64,000 nt of DNA from Phenylobacterium zucineum HLK1 (GCF_000017265.1 NC_011144.1:1404001-1468000), one strand, 5' to 3'; shown: positions 1 through 15,221, numbered from the stretch's first letter. Translations and numbers: made by a program. The notes: a model not told the origin generated them from the sequence alone.

Positions 1-625
<625 letters not shown>

Positions 626-638
626 CGGGCGCCTACAT

Positions 639-668
639 GCCCTCCTTCGCAGCGATGCGGGGGAGGGC
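639..668 (+). promoter_or_regulatory. 13-bp GCGA-tetraloop hairpin between rpoB and rpoC
   Basis: Bases 639-651 pair with 656-668 (two G-T pairs, no mismatch) around a GCGA tetraloop at 652-655. No T-run follows, so it is probably not an intrinsic terminator. A second short hairpin (698-702 with 709-713) lies just before the rpoC ribosome site. An RNA processing or stabilising role, or setting the rpoB/rpoC ratio, is inference. Confidence 0.6.
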
Positions 669-726
669 GGCCCCACCCGTCCTGCTTTGAAATTCACGCG
701 GGCTCCGTCCCGCAGAAGGAACCAAG

Positions 727-4920
<4,194 letters not shown>

Positions 4921-4950
4921 GAGCTCTCTCCAGTACCAAGCGTAACGAGT

Positions 4951-4980
4951 GGCCCGGGAGCGATCCCGGGCCGTTTTCGT
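4951..4980 (+). terminator. Intrinsic terminator of the rpoBC operon
   Basis: A perfect 9-bp stem (4951-4959 with 4964-4972) closes a GCGA loop and is followed by GTTTTCGT. It lies 30 bases after the rpoC stop and ends the rpoBC transcript. Confidence 0.9.
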
Positions 4981-5057
4981 GCTCGCGCCCTGAGGTTGCG
5001 CTCGTCGCCGGTTCAACTAGCTTGGCCGTGGGCGGTTCAGTCTTCGGGGGAGTTCAC

Positions 5058-7022
5058 ATGCGTAGGGTTCTGGCGGCCTCGGCGGCCGCGGTCGTGCTGG
5101 CGGCTGCCGGGCAGGGGGCCGCCGCGCCGCCGCCCGCTTCGGCGTTCGGCCGGATACCGGCCGTGGTGCAGGCGGCGATCTCGCCCGACGGCGCGCGGGT
5201 CGCCGTCCTCGGCGGGCACAACGACGAGCGGGTGCTTTCCATCGCGACGCTGGACCAGCCGAACCTGCCGCAGCTGCGGCTGGGCGAGGTCGAGGCCGTC
5301 GGCGTGCGCTGGGCCGGCGACGACTACGTGCTGGCCCGCCTGGCCTACTGGGAGCAGGTCGGCGCCCGCGTCGCCTACCGTTTCGAGCGGACGGTGGCGG
5401 TGACGCCGGAGGGCAAGGCGGTGTCGCGCCTGCTCGACAGCGGCGCGAACAACCTTCTCCTCTCGCAGCCGATCCTCGGCGTGACCACGGAAGGCGGCAA
5501 GCCGCGGGTGCTGATGACCGGCCTGATGGAGTCGGGGGGCGCGAGCTCGGGGGCCAACACCCGCCTGGCCCGCAAGGGCGTGGAGAGCGACTTCGTCCTG
5601 GCGCTGTGGAGCGTGGATCCGGCCACCGGCCGGGGCTCGATCGTCGAGCGGGGGACCTACGACACCACGTCCTGGGAGGTGGATCCCTCGGGCGCCGCGC
5701 GGGTCCGCCTGGACATCGACGAGCTCACCCACGCCTTCTCGATCCGCGGCCGGGCGCAGGGCCGCTCGCAGTACAGCCAGGTCTGGAAGGGCGAGGACTT
5801 CGCCAGCCGCCGCGCCTACTACGGCTATTCGGCGCCGGACGACGCCCTGATCATGGCCGAGGGCGGCCGGCTGGTGAAGCGGCGGCTCTCGGACGGAGCG
5901 GTCGAGCCGTTCGGCCCCGACGTCCTGCCGAACAATCCCGAGCTGATCTGGGACGAGCACCGCGGGGCTGTGGTGGGCGTCACCGCCGGGGCCGAGAAGC
6001 CGGTGGTCGCCTGGACCGATCCCCAGGTCGGCGCCGCGCACGCCACCCTCGCCAAGGTGTTCAAGGACAGGCGCGTGGACCTCAGGAGTTGGTCGAAGGA
6101 CCGGACGCGGTTCGTCGCCCGGGTCAGCGGCCCCGGCGCGCCGGGCGTGTGGTACCTGTTCGACACCGCGCGCAAGGAGGTTTCGCCGCTCGGCGACGAG
6201 TACCCGGAGCTGGCCGGCGCGCAGCTCGGAGCCACCCGCTGGATCACCTACAAGGCCCGCGACGGCCTCGAGATCCCGGCCTACCTGACCCTTCCGCCCG
6301 CCGCCGCGACGGCCGGACGCAAGCCGCCGCTGGTGGTGCTGCCGCACGGCGGGCCGCGGGCCCGCGACGAGTACGAGTTCGAATACCTCGTCCAGTTCCT
6401 GGCGAGCCGCGGCTATGCGGTCCTGCAGCCGCAGTTCCGCGGCTCGTGGGGCTTCGGCGACGCCTTCGAGGAGGCCGGCGAGGGCGAGTGGGGCGGCAAG
6501 ATGCAGACCGACCTGCTGGACGGCGTCGCCGCCCTGGCCGCCCAGGGCGAAGTGGACGCGGCCCGCGCCTGCATCGTCGGCGCGTCCTTCGGCGGCTACT
6601 CCGCGCTGGCCGGGGCCGCCCTCTATCCGGGCGCCTACCGCTGCGCCGCCTCCATCGCCGGCATCGCCGATCTGGGCCAGCTCCTGCTCGAGCAGGGCCG
6701 CGCCTACGGCCGCGCCTCGGCGGGACTGGAGGAGCTGCGGGTCATGATCGGCGCGGCGAGCCCGCAGAAGCTGGCGGACACCTCGCCGGCGCAGCATGCG
6801 GCGGCGGTCCAGGCGCCGGTCCTGCTGATCCACGGCGACAAGGACACCGTGGTGGCGCCGGCCCAGTCGCTGCGCATGGCCGAGGCCCTGAAGGCCGCCG
6901 GAAAGCCGCACGAGCTGGTGATCCTGGAAGGCGAGAACCACTACCTGACCCGCTCGTCGAACCGCACCCGCACGCTCGAGGCGCTGGAGGCGTTCCTGGC
7001 CAGGCATCTGCCGGTGTCGTGA
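5058..7022 (+). CDS. S9 family prolyl-oligopeptidase-type serine peptidase, secreted
   Basis: The 654-residue protein begins with a signal peptide (MRRVLAASAAAVVLAAAG, then an Ala/Pro stretch), so it is probably periplasmic. The N-terminal two thirds look like the beta-propeller of S9 peptidases. The C-terminal alpha/beta hydrolase domain has PHGGPRARDEYEF, the nucleophile motif GASFGGYS (Ser510), the Asp-containing IHGDKDTVV and the final His in GENHY. Family members cleave short peptides or act as acylaminoacyl-peptidases; the substrate cannot be told. The frame is open upstream into the rpoC tail, but ATG 5058 follows GGGGGAG (5046-5052) and fits the signal peptide. It lies behind the rpoC terminator and so has its own promoter. 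Confidence 0.9.
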   Translation: MRRVLAASAAAVVLAAAGQGAAAPPPASAFGRIPAVVQAAISPDGARVAVLGGHNDERVLSIATLDQPNLPQLRLGEVEAVGVRWAGDDYVLARLAYWEQVGARVAYRFERTVAVTPEGKAVSRLLDSGANNLLLSQPILGVTTEGGKPRVLMTGLMESGGASSGANTRLARKGVESDFVLALWSVDPATGRGSIVERGTYDTTSWEVDPSGAARVRLDIDELTHAFSIRGRAQGRSQYSQVWKGEDFASRRAYYGYSAPDDALIMAEGGRLVKRRLSDGAVEPFGPDVLPNNPELIWDEHRGAVVGVTAGAEKPVVAWTDPQVGAAHATLAKVFKDRRVDLRSWSKDRTRFVARVSGPGAPGVWYLFDTARKEVSPLGDEYPELAGAQLGATRWITYKARDGLEIPAYLTLPPAAATAGRKPPLVVLPHGGPRARDEYEFEYLVQFLASRGYAVLQPQFRGSWGFGDAFEEAGEGEWGGKMQTDLLDGVAALAAQGEVDAARACIVGASFGGYSALAGAALYPGAYRCAASIAGIADLGQLLLEQGRAYGRASAGLEELRVMIGAASPQKLADTSPAQHAAAVQAPVLLIHGDKDTVVAPAQSLRMAEALKAAGKPHELVILEGENHYLTRSSNRTRTLEALEAFLARHLPVS

Positions 7023-7099
7023 AGGCCGGATCGTGAGGGCGGGGGGTTGGCTTGGCCGCAGGCGTCCCTAGATCAGGAGGCCACACAAGGAGGACGCCT

Positions 7100-7426
7100 G
7101 TGCCGCTGCTGCTTTGCCCCAACGACAATACGTCGATGCAGAACGTGAACCGCGGGGGCGTGGAGATCGACATCTGCCCGACGTGCCGCGGCGTCTGGCT
7201 GGATCGCGGAGAGCTGGAGAAGCTGCTCGAAGGCACGCGGCAGGAGCAGACCGCCCAGGCGGAGGACCGCCAGCGGTTCGACCGCGAGGTCTCCGATTTC
7301 CACCGTGACCCCGACGAGTGGAAGAAGCGCCACCCCTACGACCGCGAGCACGGCCGCTACCGGTACGACGACAAGTACCACTACAAGAAGAAGAAGCGGT
7401 TCGACATCTTCGACATCTTCGACTGA
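7100..7426 (+). CDS. Small zinc-ribbon (zf-TFIIB-like) protein
   Basis: The 108-residue protein has one zinc ribbon near the N-terminus, LCPNDNTSM...ICPTCRGVWLDRGELEKL, of the zf-TFIIB family (the CPxC-type knuckle and the WLDRGELE signature). The C-terminal half is charged and rich in Arg, Tyr, Lys and Asp, ending in KKKKRFDIFDIFD. I chose GTG 7100 because AAGGAGG lies at 7087-7093; a TTG-started extension to 7052 would begin without a ribosome site. Its function is unknown in the family. It stands alone, about 80 bases after the S9 peptidase gene and upstream of the diiron protein. Confidence 0.85.
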   Translation: MPLLLCPNDNTSMQNVNRGGVEIDICPTCRGVWLDRGELEKLLEGTRQEQTAQAEDRQRFDREVSDFHRDPDEWKKRHPYDREHGRYRYDDKYHYKKKKRFDIFDIFD

Positions 7427-7483
7427 CTCCAGCCTGGCCATGGCCATTCCGGGGGCGGGAGCGGGCGCCGTCCGCTCCCGAAG

Positions 7484-7531
7484 TTGATCTGGATCAAAGA
7501 TGACGCCGGCGTCATTTTTATAGTCGGCTCC
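7484..7531 (+). promoter_or_regulatory. FNR/FixK-type site and class-II promoter for the diiron gene
   Basis: TTGATCTGGATCAA at 7484-7497 matches the FNR/FixK consensus TTGAT-N4-ATCAA exactly. TATAGT at 7519-7524 is a good -10 box that would start transcription near 7531, placing the site centre at about -40.5. That is the position at which FNR-family activators contact RNA polymerase directly (class II). The start site is inferred from spacing. The distance to the next ATG (7573) leaves a 42-base leader containing GGGAG. Confidence 0.75.
7501..7514. promoter_or_regulatory. 14-bp perfect palindrome between the FNR/FixK site and the -10 box
   Basis: TGACGCCGGCGTCA is fully self-complementary and sits in the promoter spacer, immediately followed by TTTTTA. 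It could be an operator for a second regulator. It could instead be part of a terminator for the zinc-ribbon gene ending at 7426, although without a loop it makes a poor RNA hairpin. Confidence 0.4.
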
Positions 7532-7572
7532 CGATAGGCCCGGCAGAGGCCGCGCCAAGAGGGAGTCGCCCA

Positions 7573-8676
7573 ATGCTGCAGGTTCAAGTCGTCAAGGGTC
7601 CGCCGACCGAGGTCCAGTACTTCGACGAGGACGATCTGGCCCACCGCCTCACCGACCACGACGTCGAGGTGATCCGCGAGATCTTCAGGACGCCGCTGAC
7701 CGGGTCCTACAACTGGGACTACGAGGCCGCGAACGCGCGGATCCGCCGGCTGTACGAGCTGGGCAAGCGCTTCAACTGGAACTCCGAGCTGGACGTCGAC
7801 TGGGGCCTGCAGATGCCGGCGCCCGAGGGCGCGCCGCCCGAGCCCGAGGGTTTCGCCGACCATCCGAAGTGGAAGGCTCTGAGCCCCGAGCAGAAGGCGG
7901 ACTTCATGCGCCGCACGACGGCCCAGACGCTGTCGCAGTTCCTGCACGGGGAGCAGGGGGCGCTGATGGTGGCCTCGCAGCTCGTCAGCTGCGCCCCCAC
8001 CCACGACGCCAAGCTCTACGCCGCCTCCCAGACCTTCGACGAGGCGCGCCACGTGGAGGTGTTCCACCGCTACCTGATGGAGCGGTGCCACATGATCTAT
8101 CCGATCAACCCGAACCTGAAGTTCCTGCTGGACAAGGTGCTGACCGACGAGCGCTGGGACCTGAAGTTCATCGGGATGCAGATCCTGATCGAGGGCCTGG
8201 CTCTGGCCGCCTTCCAGACCATCCACGAGACGACGCCCGATCCGCTGCTGAAGCAGGTCGTCGGCCTCGTGATGCGGGACGAGGGGCGGCACGTGGCCTT
8301 CGGCGTGAACTACCTCGAGGACTGGATCCGCGCCCTGCCGCAGGCCGAGATCGAGGAGCGGGCGCAGTTCGCCTACGAGGCCTGCGTGGTGATGAAGAAC
8401 CGGCTGATCTCGACCAACGTGGCCGAGGAGTTCGGCTTCACCCGCGAGGAGGCCCTGGAGATCAACGCCAAGACCCAGGGCGGACAGGCGTTCCGCAAGT
8501 TCCTGTTCGAGCGGATGATCCCGAACCTGAAGCGCGTGGGTCTGCTCACCGAGGCCATCCGGCCGAAGTTCGAGGAGCTGGGCGTGCTCGAGTTCGAGAA
8601 CCTGCAGCACGACGGCCTGATCGACTGGGCCGTGCTGGAGGCGCCGCTGGAGATGAAGGACCGCGTGGCGGCCTGA
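7573..8676 (+). CDS. Ferritin-like diiron carboxylate protein related to ribonucleotide reductase R2
   Basis: The 367-residue, largely helical protein carries a complete diiron ligand set: Glu127 (HGEQGAL), Glu157 and His160 (DEARHVEVF), Glu207 (LIEGLAL) and Glu237 and His240 (RDEGRHVAFG). This is the ferritin/R2 pattern of E, ExxH, E, ExxH. No large-subunit nrdA lies nearby. The spacing also fits R2-like oxidases, so it may not be a true ribonucleotide reductase subunit. ATG 7573 has GGGAG in front. Transcription is probably from the FNR/FixK-type promoter at 7484-7531, which suggests expression under low oxygen. It converges on the proline-rich gene at 8694. Confidence 0.8.
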   Translation: MLQVQVVKGPPTEVQYFDEDDLAHRLTDHDVEVIREIFRTPLTGSYNWDYEAANARIRRLYELGKRFNWNSELDVDWGLQMPAPEGAPPEPEGFADHPKWKALSPEQKADFMRRTTAQTLSQFLHGEQGALMVASQLVSCAPTHDAKLYAASQTFDEARHVEVFHRYLMERCHMIYPINPNLKFLLDKVLTDERWDLKFIGMQILIEGLALAAFQTIHETTPDPLLKQVVGLVMRDEGRHVAFGVNYLEDWIRALPQAEIEERAQFAYEACVVMKNRLISTNVAEEFGFTREEALEINAKTQGGQAFRKFLFERMIPNLKRVGLLTEAIRPKFEELGVLEFENLQHDGLIDWAVLEAPLEMKDRVAA

Positions 8677-8693
8677 TCAGTCCCGGGGCGTAG

Positions 8694-9383
8694 TCAGTTC
8701 CTGGACCGGCCCGCGGCGCCGCTGGCGTCGTGGGCCGAGCCGCCCATGCCCTTCATGTGCGAGGCCCCGGCGGGCGGGCTGCGGCGGACGTCCCAGTCGA
8801 CCTGCGAGCCGGGTTCGCGCGGGCGGGATTCCTCGCTGCGCTTGTAGCGGTAGCCGGCCTCGCGGCGGGCGGCGGCGCGCCCCAGGTCCGAGGCGTCGTC
8901 GGCGTCCAGACCCAGGCCCGGGAACTCGGCCTCGCGGGCGCCGCGGGCCAGCTGCTCCTGGCACTTCTCGCGTTCCTCACGGCTGAGCAGGGAGGGGTTC
9001 GCGCACCCGATCAGCCCCCGCAGCGTCTGGCGCGCGTTCTGCGCCACCGGATCGACCGTCACGACGCGCGGCGCGCGGCGGTCGCGCTCGGCGTCGGGCT
9101 CGGGCTCGGCCTCGGGGGCGACCAGCGGGGCCACCGGGAGACGGTCGAGCGGCACGCGCGGCTGGCGCCGGTGCAGACGGATCGGGCGCGGCGGGCCGCC
9201 GGCCTCGGGGGGCGGCGTGCGGGGGGTCAGCAGCACCGGGATGATCGGCTGCGGCGGGCCCGAGCGGACCGGGGGGACGAAGAGCTTGGGCACATGCAGG
9301 GCCAGCGCCGCGAGGACCGCGGCGTGCGCGACGACGGAGATCGCCACGATGACTAAGGTTCGGCCCCGTCCAGCCGGCCGCAT
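8694..9383 (-). CDS. Proline-rich membrane-anchored protein, TonB-like layout, unknown function
   Basis: The 229-residue protein has one N-terminal transmembrane segment (LVIVAISVVAHAAVLAALAL), then a Pro/Arg-rich periplasmic stretch (PPQPIIPVLLTPRTPPPEAGG) and an acidic/basic C-terminal part with LIGCANPSLLSREEREKCQEQLA. The layout resembles TonB or energy-coupling proteins, but I see no TonB C-terminal domain. ATG 9383 is preceded by GGAG; a TTG seven codons upstream is possible. It diverges from the rpsL operon with about 90 bases between the ATG and the rpsL promoter. The two cysteines in the conserved-looking C-terminal segment could form a disulfide. Confidence 0.7.
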   Translation of the reverse strand: MRPAGRGRTLVIVAISVVAHAAVLAALALHVPKLFVPPVRSGPPQPIIPVLLTPRTPPPEAGGPPRPIRLHRRQPRVPLDRLPVAPLVAPEAEPEPDAERDRRAPRVVTVDPVAQNARQTLRGLIGCANPSLLSREEREKCQEQLARGAREAEFPGLGLDADDASDLGRAAARREAGYRYKRSEESRPREPGSQVDWDVRRSPPAGASHMKGMGGSAHDASGAAGRSRN

Positions 9384-9470
9384 GGCGCTCCAGGTCGTGC
9401 TCAAGCTTCGCCGTAAGGTTAGGGCGTTCGCCGCGGCGAATTCATGGCACGTCCCGCCGGCGGAGTCGCG

Positions 9471-9499
9471 TTGACGCGAGCCCCTCTTACGACTATGTA
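9471..9499 (+). promoter_or_regulatory. Promoter of the str operon (rpsL)
   Basis: TTGACG at 9471-9476 and TATGTA at 9494-9499 are separated by exactly 17 bases, a near-consensus sigma-70-type promoter. Transcription should start near 9506, leaving a leader of about 170 bases before rpsL. GCTCTTT at 9504-9510 resembles the core of a boxA antitermination element, but it lies at the predicted start site, so I do not rely on it. Confidence 0.75.
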
Positions 9500-9549
9500 G
9501 CGCGCTCTTTCGAGGCCGGGAGTCGCTCCCAGTCCGGATGAACCGCTAC

Positions 9550-9585
9550 CGCCGGAACGCTGGCAAGGCGTCCCGGCGAGTTTTT
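9550..9585 (+). terminator. Attenuator-like hairpin with T-run in the rpsL leader
   Basis: CGCCGG (9550-9555) pairs with CCGGCG (9573-9578) and ACGC (9557-9560) with GCGT (9568-9571) around the loop TGGCAAG; TTTTT follows at 9581-9585. This has the form of an intrinsic terminator but lies between the rpsL promoter and rpsL. It is therefore a candidate attenuator of the whole str operon. An upstream hairpin (9518-9522 with 9526-9530) could take part in the switch. Confidence 0.6.
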
Positions 9586-9676
9586 GCGTTCAACGGACAG
9601 GCCCCGGATCTATGAACCCAAGGACCCCAACCGAGGCGCCCCGGCCAAACGGCACACGCCTCCCAAGCGAGAATAG

Positions 9677-10048
9677 ATGCCGACAGTCAATCAGCTCATC
9701 CGCAAGCCTCGTCAGACGAAGCCCGCGCGGAACAAGGTCCCGGCCCTGAAGGGCTGCCCGCAGCGCCGCGGCGTCTGCACCCGGGTGTACACGACGACCC
9801 CGAAGAAGCCGAACTCGGCTCTGCGTAAGGTCGCCAAGGTGCGCCTGACCACCGGCATCGAAGCGGTGTGCTACATCCCCGGCGAAGGCCACAACCTGCA
9901 GGAGCACTCGGTGGTCCTGATCCGTGGCGGCCGCGTGAAGGACCTTCCCGGCGTGCGCTACCACATCCTGCGCGGCGTGCTGGACACGCAAGGGGTCAAG
10001 GACCGCAAGCAGCGCCGTTCGCTCTACGGCGCCAAGCGTCCGAAGTAA
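9677..10048 (+). CDS. rpsL: 30S ribosomal protein S12
   Basis: The 123-residue S12 lies at the decoding centre of the 30S subunit. The conserved blocks [20 protein letters not shown] and [12 protein letters not shown] contain the lysines where streptomycin-resistance changes occur in other bacteria; here both sites show the ordinary sensitive-type residue. It is the first gene of the str operon and is followed after 11 bases by rpsG. The ribosome site is weak (GCGAGA). Expression may be controlled by the leader hairpin at 9550-9585. Confidence 0.99.
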   Translation: MPTVNQLIRKPRQTKPARNKVPALKGCPQRRGVCTRVYTTTPKKPNSALRKVAKVRLTTGIEAVCYIPGEGHNLQEHSVVLIRGGRVKDLPGVRYHILRGVLDTQGVKDRKQRRSLYGAKRPK

Positions 10049-10059
10049 GGATTTAAGAG

Positions 10060-10533
10060 ATGTCCCGTCGCCGTCGCGCAGACAAACGTGAAGTCCTCCC
10101 GGATCCGAAGTTCGGGGACCTCGTCGTCACCAAGTTCATGAACTACGTGATGTACGAAGGTAAGAAGGCCGTGGCCGAGAACATCGTCTACGGCGCCTTC
10201 GACATCCTGGAGGCCCGCCGCAAGGACATGGGCCCGCTGGAGACCTTCCATGCGGCCCTGGACAACGTGGCCCCGGCCATCGAGGTCCGCTCCCGCCGGG
10301 TCGGCGGCGCGACCTACCAGGTGCCGGTCGAAGTCCGTCCCGAGCGCCGTCGCGCCCTGGCCATCCGCTGGCTGGTGAACGCCGCCCGCTCGCGCGGCGA
10401 GAACACCATGACCGAGAAGCTGGCCGGCGAGCTGCTGGACGCCTCTTCGAACCGCGGTTCGGCGGTCAAGAAGCGGGAAGACACCCATAAGATGGCCGAA
10501 GCCAACCGGGCCTTCTCGCACTACCGCTGGTAA
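10060..10533 (+). CDS. rpsG: 30S ribosomal protein S7
   Basis: S7 (157 residues) starts assembly of the 30S head by binding the 3' domain of 16S rRNA. The start [20 protein letters not shown] and the central [13 protein letters not shown] are family hallmarks, and the length is standard. It lies 11 bases after rpsL. In E. coli S7 represses the str operon at the rpsL-rpsG gap, but that gap is very short here, so control would have to use another site. A 14-bp hairpin follows the stop. Confidence 0.99.
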   Translation: MSRRRRADKREVLPDPKFGDLVVTKFMNYVMYEGKKAVAENIVYGAFDILEARRKDMGPLETFHAALDNVAPAIEVRSRRVGGATYQVPVEVRPERRRALAIRWLVNAARSRGENTMTEKLAGELLDASSNRGSAVKKREDTHKMAEANRAFSHYRW

Positions 10534-10555
10534 GCGCCCACATAGTGAGCTTCCC

Positions 10556-10588
10556 GGCGCGGGCGGTTTGAGATAAACCGCCCGCGCC
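10556..10588 (+). promoter_or_regulatory. 14-bp perfect hairpin between rpsG and fusA
   Basis: Bases 10556-10569 pair perfectly with 10575-10588 around GAGAT. The following sequence GTTCGTTCAG has no continuous T-run, so it looks like a leaky terminator, a processing site or a 3'-end stabiliser rather than a full stop. It separates the two ribosomal protein genes from the two elongation factor genes. Confidence 0.65.
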
Positions 10589-10635
10589 GTTCGTTCAGCC
10601 TCCCCGAACAGACCCCTTTTCGCAGAGCATCCGCT

Positions 10636-12714
<2,079 letters not shown>

Positions 12715-12763
12715 TTTCCAACCCTAGCTGAGAGGACAAGCCCGGACAGGGCTGGAGCTTGAA

Positions 12764-13954
<1,191 letters not shown>

Positions 13955-13986
13955 GCCACGCGCTCACAGCGTAACGACTACGGAAA

Positions 13987-14019
13987 GGCCGCCGGGATGA
14001 CCCGGCGGCCTTTTCTTTT
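13987..14019 (+). terminator. Intrinsic terminator of the str operon
   Basis: A perfect 10-bp stem (13987-13996 with 14001-14010) closes an ATGA loop and is followed by TTTTCTTTT. It lies 32 bases after the tuf stop and separates the str operon from the DUF2807 gene and the S10 operon. Confidence 0.92.
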
Positions 14020-14076
14020 GCGCCATGACATCGGAGTCATGACCTCGATTTAAGCTGTACGCCCCGCTGCCCGGGA

Positions 14077-14105
14077 CTAGCCTTCCCCCATCAAGGACTG
14101 GGGAG
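14077..14105 (+). promoter_or_regulatory. CTAG-type promoter element with C-run able to pair with the Shine-Dalgarno
   Basis: CTAGCCT (14077-14083) is followed directly by TCCCCC (14084-14089), and GGGGAG (14100-14105) is the ribosome site of the DUF2807 gene. The C-run can pair with GGGGA. The same arrangement and spacing occur at 36394-36423 and 46167-46194. The CTAG block as part of a -10 element is inference. Confidence 0.5.
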
Positions 14106-14111
14106 AAGGCG

Positions 14112-14942
14112 ATGCGCCTTTCGATGGCTTTTCTGGCGGCCGCGGCCGCCCTCACCGCCGGCGGGGCGGCCCACGCCGCGTCGGTCGAGATCAAGGACGC
14201 GGTGGCCCGGGTGACGGTGATCCCGGAGGACCGCAGCGACGTCCGCGTCGAGATCGTCGCGCCGAACGCGCGCCTGCCGCTGGAGGTCCGCACGCTGGGC
14301 GACCGGACGATCGTGGACGGCGACCTCGACCGCAAGATCCGCAACTGCCGCGGCTCCGGCGAGACACAGAGCGTCGACGTGCGCGGGGTAGGGGACATCG
14401 CCTGGCGCGAAATGCCGCAGGTCGTGGTCCGCACGCCGCGGGACGTGCGCGTTCAGGCGGGCGGGGCGGTGTTCGGCTCGGTCGGCCGCTCGGTCAGCGT
14501 GAACCTCTCCAACGCCGGCTGCGGCGACTGGACCGTCGCCAACGTCGAGCGGGAGCTGAAGATCCGCCAGGCGGGCTCGGGCGACACCCGGACCGGCTCC
14601 GCGGGCTCGGCCGTGATCCGGGTGGCCGGCTCGGGCGACGTGGCCACGGCGGACATCCGCGGCGGCCTGGACGTGAACATCGCCGGATCGGGCAACGTGG
14701 CGGTCCGCTCGATCTCAGGCCCGCTGGAGGTGGCGATCGCCGGCTCGGGCGACGTCACCGTGGCCGCCGGCCGCGCCACGGCCATGACGGTCTCGGTCGC
14801 CGGCTCGGGCGATGTGGATTTCCGGGGGCAGGCCGAGAGCGTGAAGGCCAAGATCGCCGGCTCGGGCGACGTGCGCGTCCGCGAGGTGAAGGGCGAGGTC
14901 TCCAAGACCATCATGGGCTCGGGCGCGGTCACGGTCGGCTGA
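14112..14942 (+). CDS. Secreted DUF2807 (head GIN domain-like) repeat protein
   Basis: The 276-residue protein has a signal peptide ending near GGAAHAA (about residue 23), so it is exported. From about residue 153 it consists of short repeats centred on AGSGDV or close variants (QAGSGDT, VAGSGDV, IAGSGNV, IAGSGDV, VAGSGDV, IAGSGDV, MGSGAV), about 20 residues apart. Such Gly-Ser-Gly-Asp turns are typical of DUF2807 domains and suggest a right-handed beta-helix with one repeat per turn. The biological role is unknown. It sits alone between the tuf terminator and the S10 promoter, places usually adjacent in related genomes. Confidence 0.8.
   Translation: MRLSMAFLAAAAALTAGGAAHAASVEIKDAVARVTVIPEDRSDVRVEIVAPNARLPLEVRTLGDRTIVDGDLDRKIRNCRGSGETQSVDVRGVGDIAWREMPQVVVRTPRDVRVQAGGAVFGSVGRSVSVNLSNAGCGDWTVANVERELKIRQAGSGDTRTGSAGSAVIRVAGSGDVATADIRGGLDVNIAGSGNVAVRSISGPLEVAIAGSGDVTVAAGRATAMTVSVAGSGDVDFRGQAESVKAKIAGSGDVRVREVKGEVSKTIMGSGAVTVG
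14570..14934 (+). repeat. Internal repeats coding the AGSGDV turns of the DUF2807 protein
   Basis: The core GCCGGCTCGGGCGACG recurs at 14625-14640, 14739-14754 and 14856-14871, with a one-base variant at 14799-14814, and more diverged copies at 14573, 14685 and 14914. The period is about 57-60 bases, which is 19-20 codons. The repeat follows the reading frame and reflects protein structure. Confidence 0.8.
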
Positions 14943-15013
14943 CCGCCCGTCGCCGCCCGGTGCGACCGTCGATCCGGCCGTCGAATGCGGCGGTCGGAGC
15001 CCTCCAGCGCCCT

Positions 15014-15042
15014 TGACGGGACCGAGTCGGATGGGTATTACC
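15014..15042 (+). promoter_or_regulatory. Promoter of the S10 operon (rpsJ)
   Basis: TTGACG at 15014-15019 and TATTAC at 15037-15042 are separated by 17 bases. The predicted start near 15049 gives a leader of about 235 bases before rpsJ. The stretch 14943-15013 between the DUF2807 gene and this promoter shows no gene and no T-run terminator. Confidence 0.75.
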
Positions 15043-15143
15043 GCGCCTCCTGTTGGACCGGCTGTGTGCTTCGAAGCGATTTGAGGCGCAGACGCGGTTC
15101 GCGGAACGACCTGAGAGTGCTTTAATCTAAGCGTTTCGGGAAA

Positions 15144-15171
15144 AGGCCCTCGCGGGGTTTCGCGTGGGCCT
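15144..15171 (+). promoter_or_regulatory. Leader hairpin upstream of rpsJ
   Basis: AGGCCC (15144-15149) pairs with GGGCCT (15166-15171) and CGCG (15151-15154) with CGCG (15161-15164), with one T-T mismatch and the loop GGGTTT. CCCT (15202-15205) and AGGG (15210-15213) form a second small hairpin downstream. In E. coli the S10 leader is the target of L4 repression; a like role here is inference only. Confidence 0.45.
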
Positions 15172-15221
15172 AAGTCGTTTGTGCGGACTTTCGCGTACGG
15201 GCCCTCTCGAGGGTTCGGGCT

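Noticed and set aside
7501-7520. The palindrome TGACGCCGGCGTCA-TTTTTA as an intrinsic terminator of the zinc-ribbon gene
   Set aside because: A continuous palindrome leaves no loop; a hairpin would have a stem of only five pairs. An operator is as likely, so it is listed as a regulatory site of low confidence.
9612-9749. A possible upstream reading frame starting at 9612 and overlapping the rpsL start
   Set aside because: It has no Shine-Dalgarno and a Pro/Arg/Ser-rich product in an overlapping frame; such frames are frequent by chance at this GC content.
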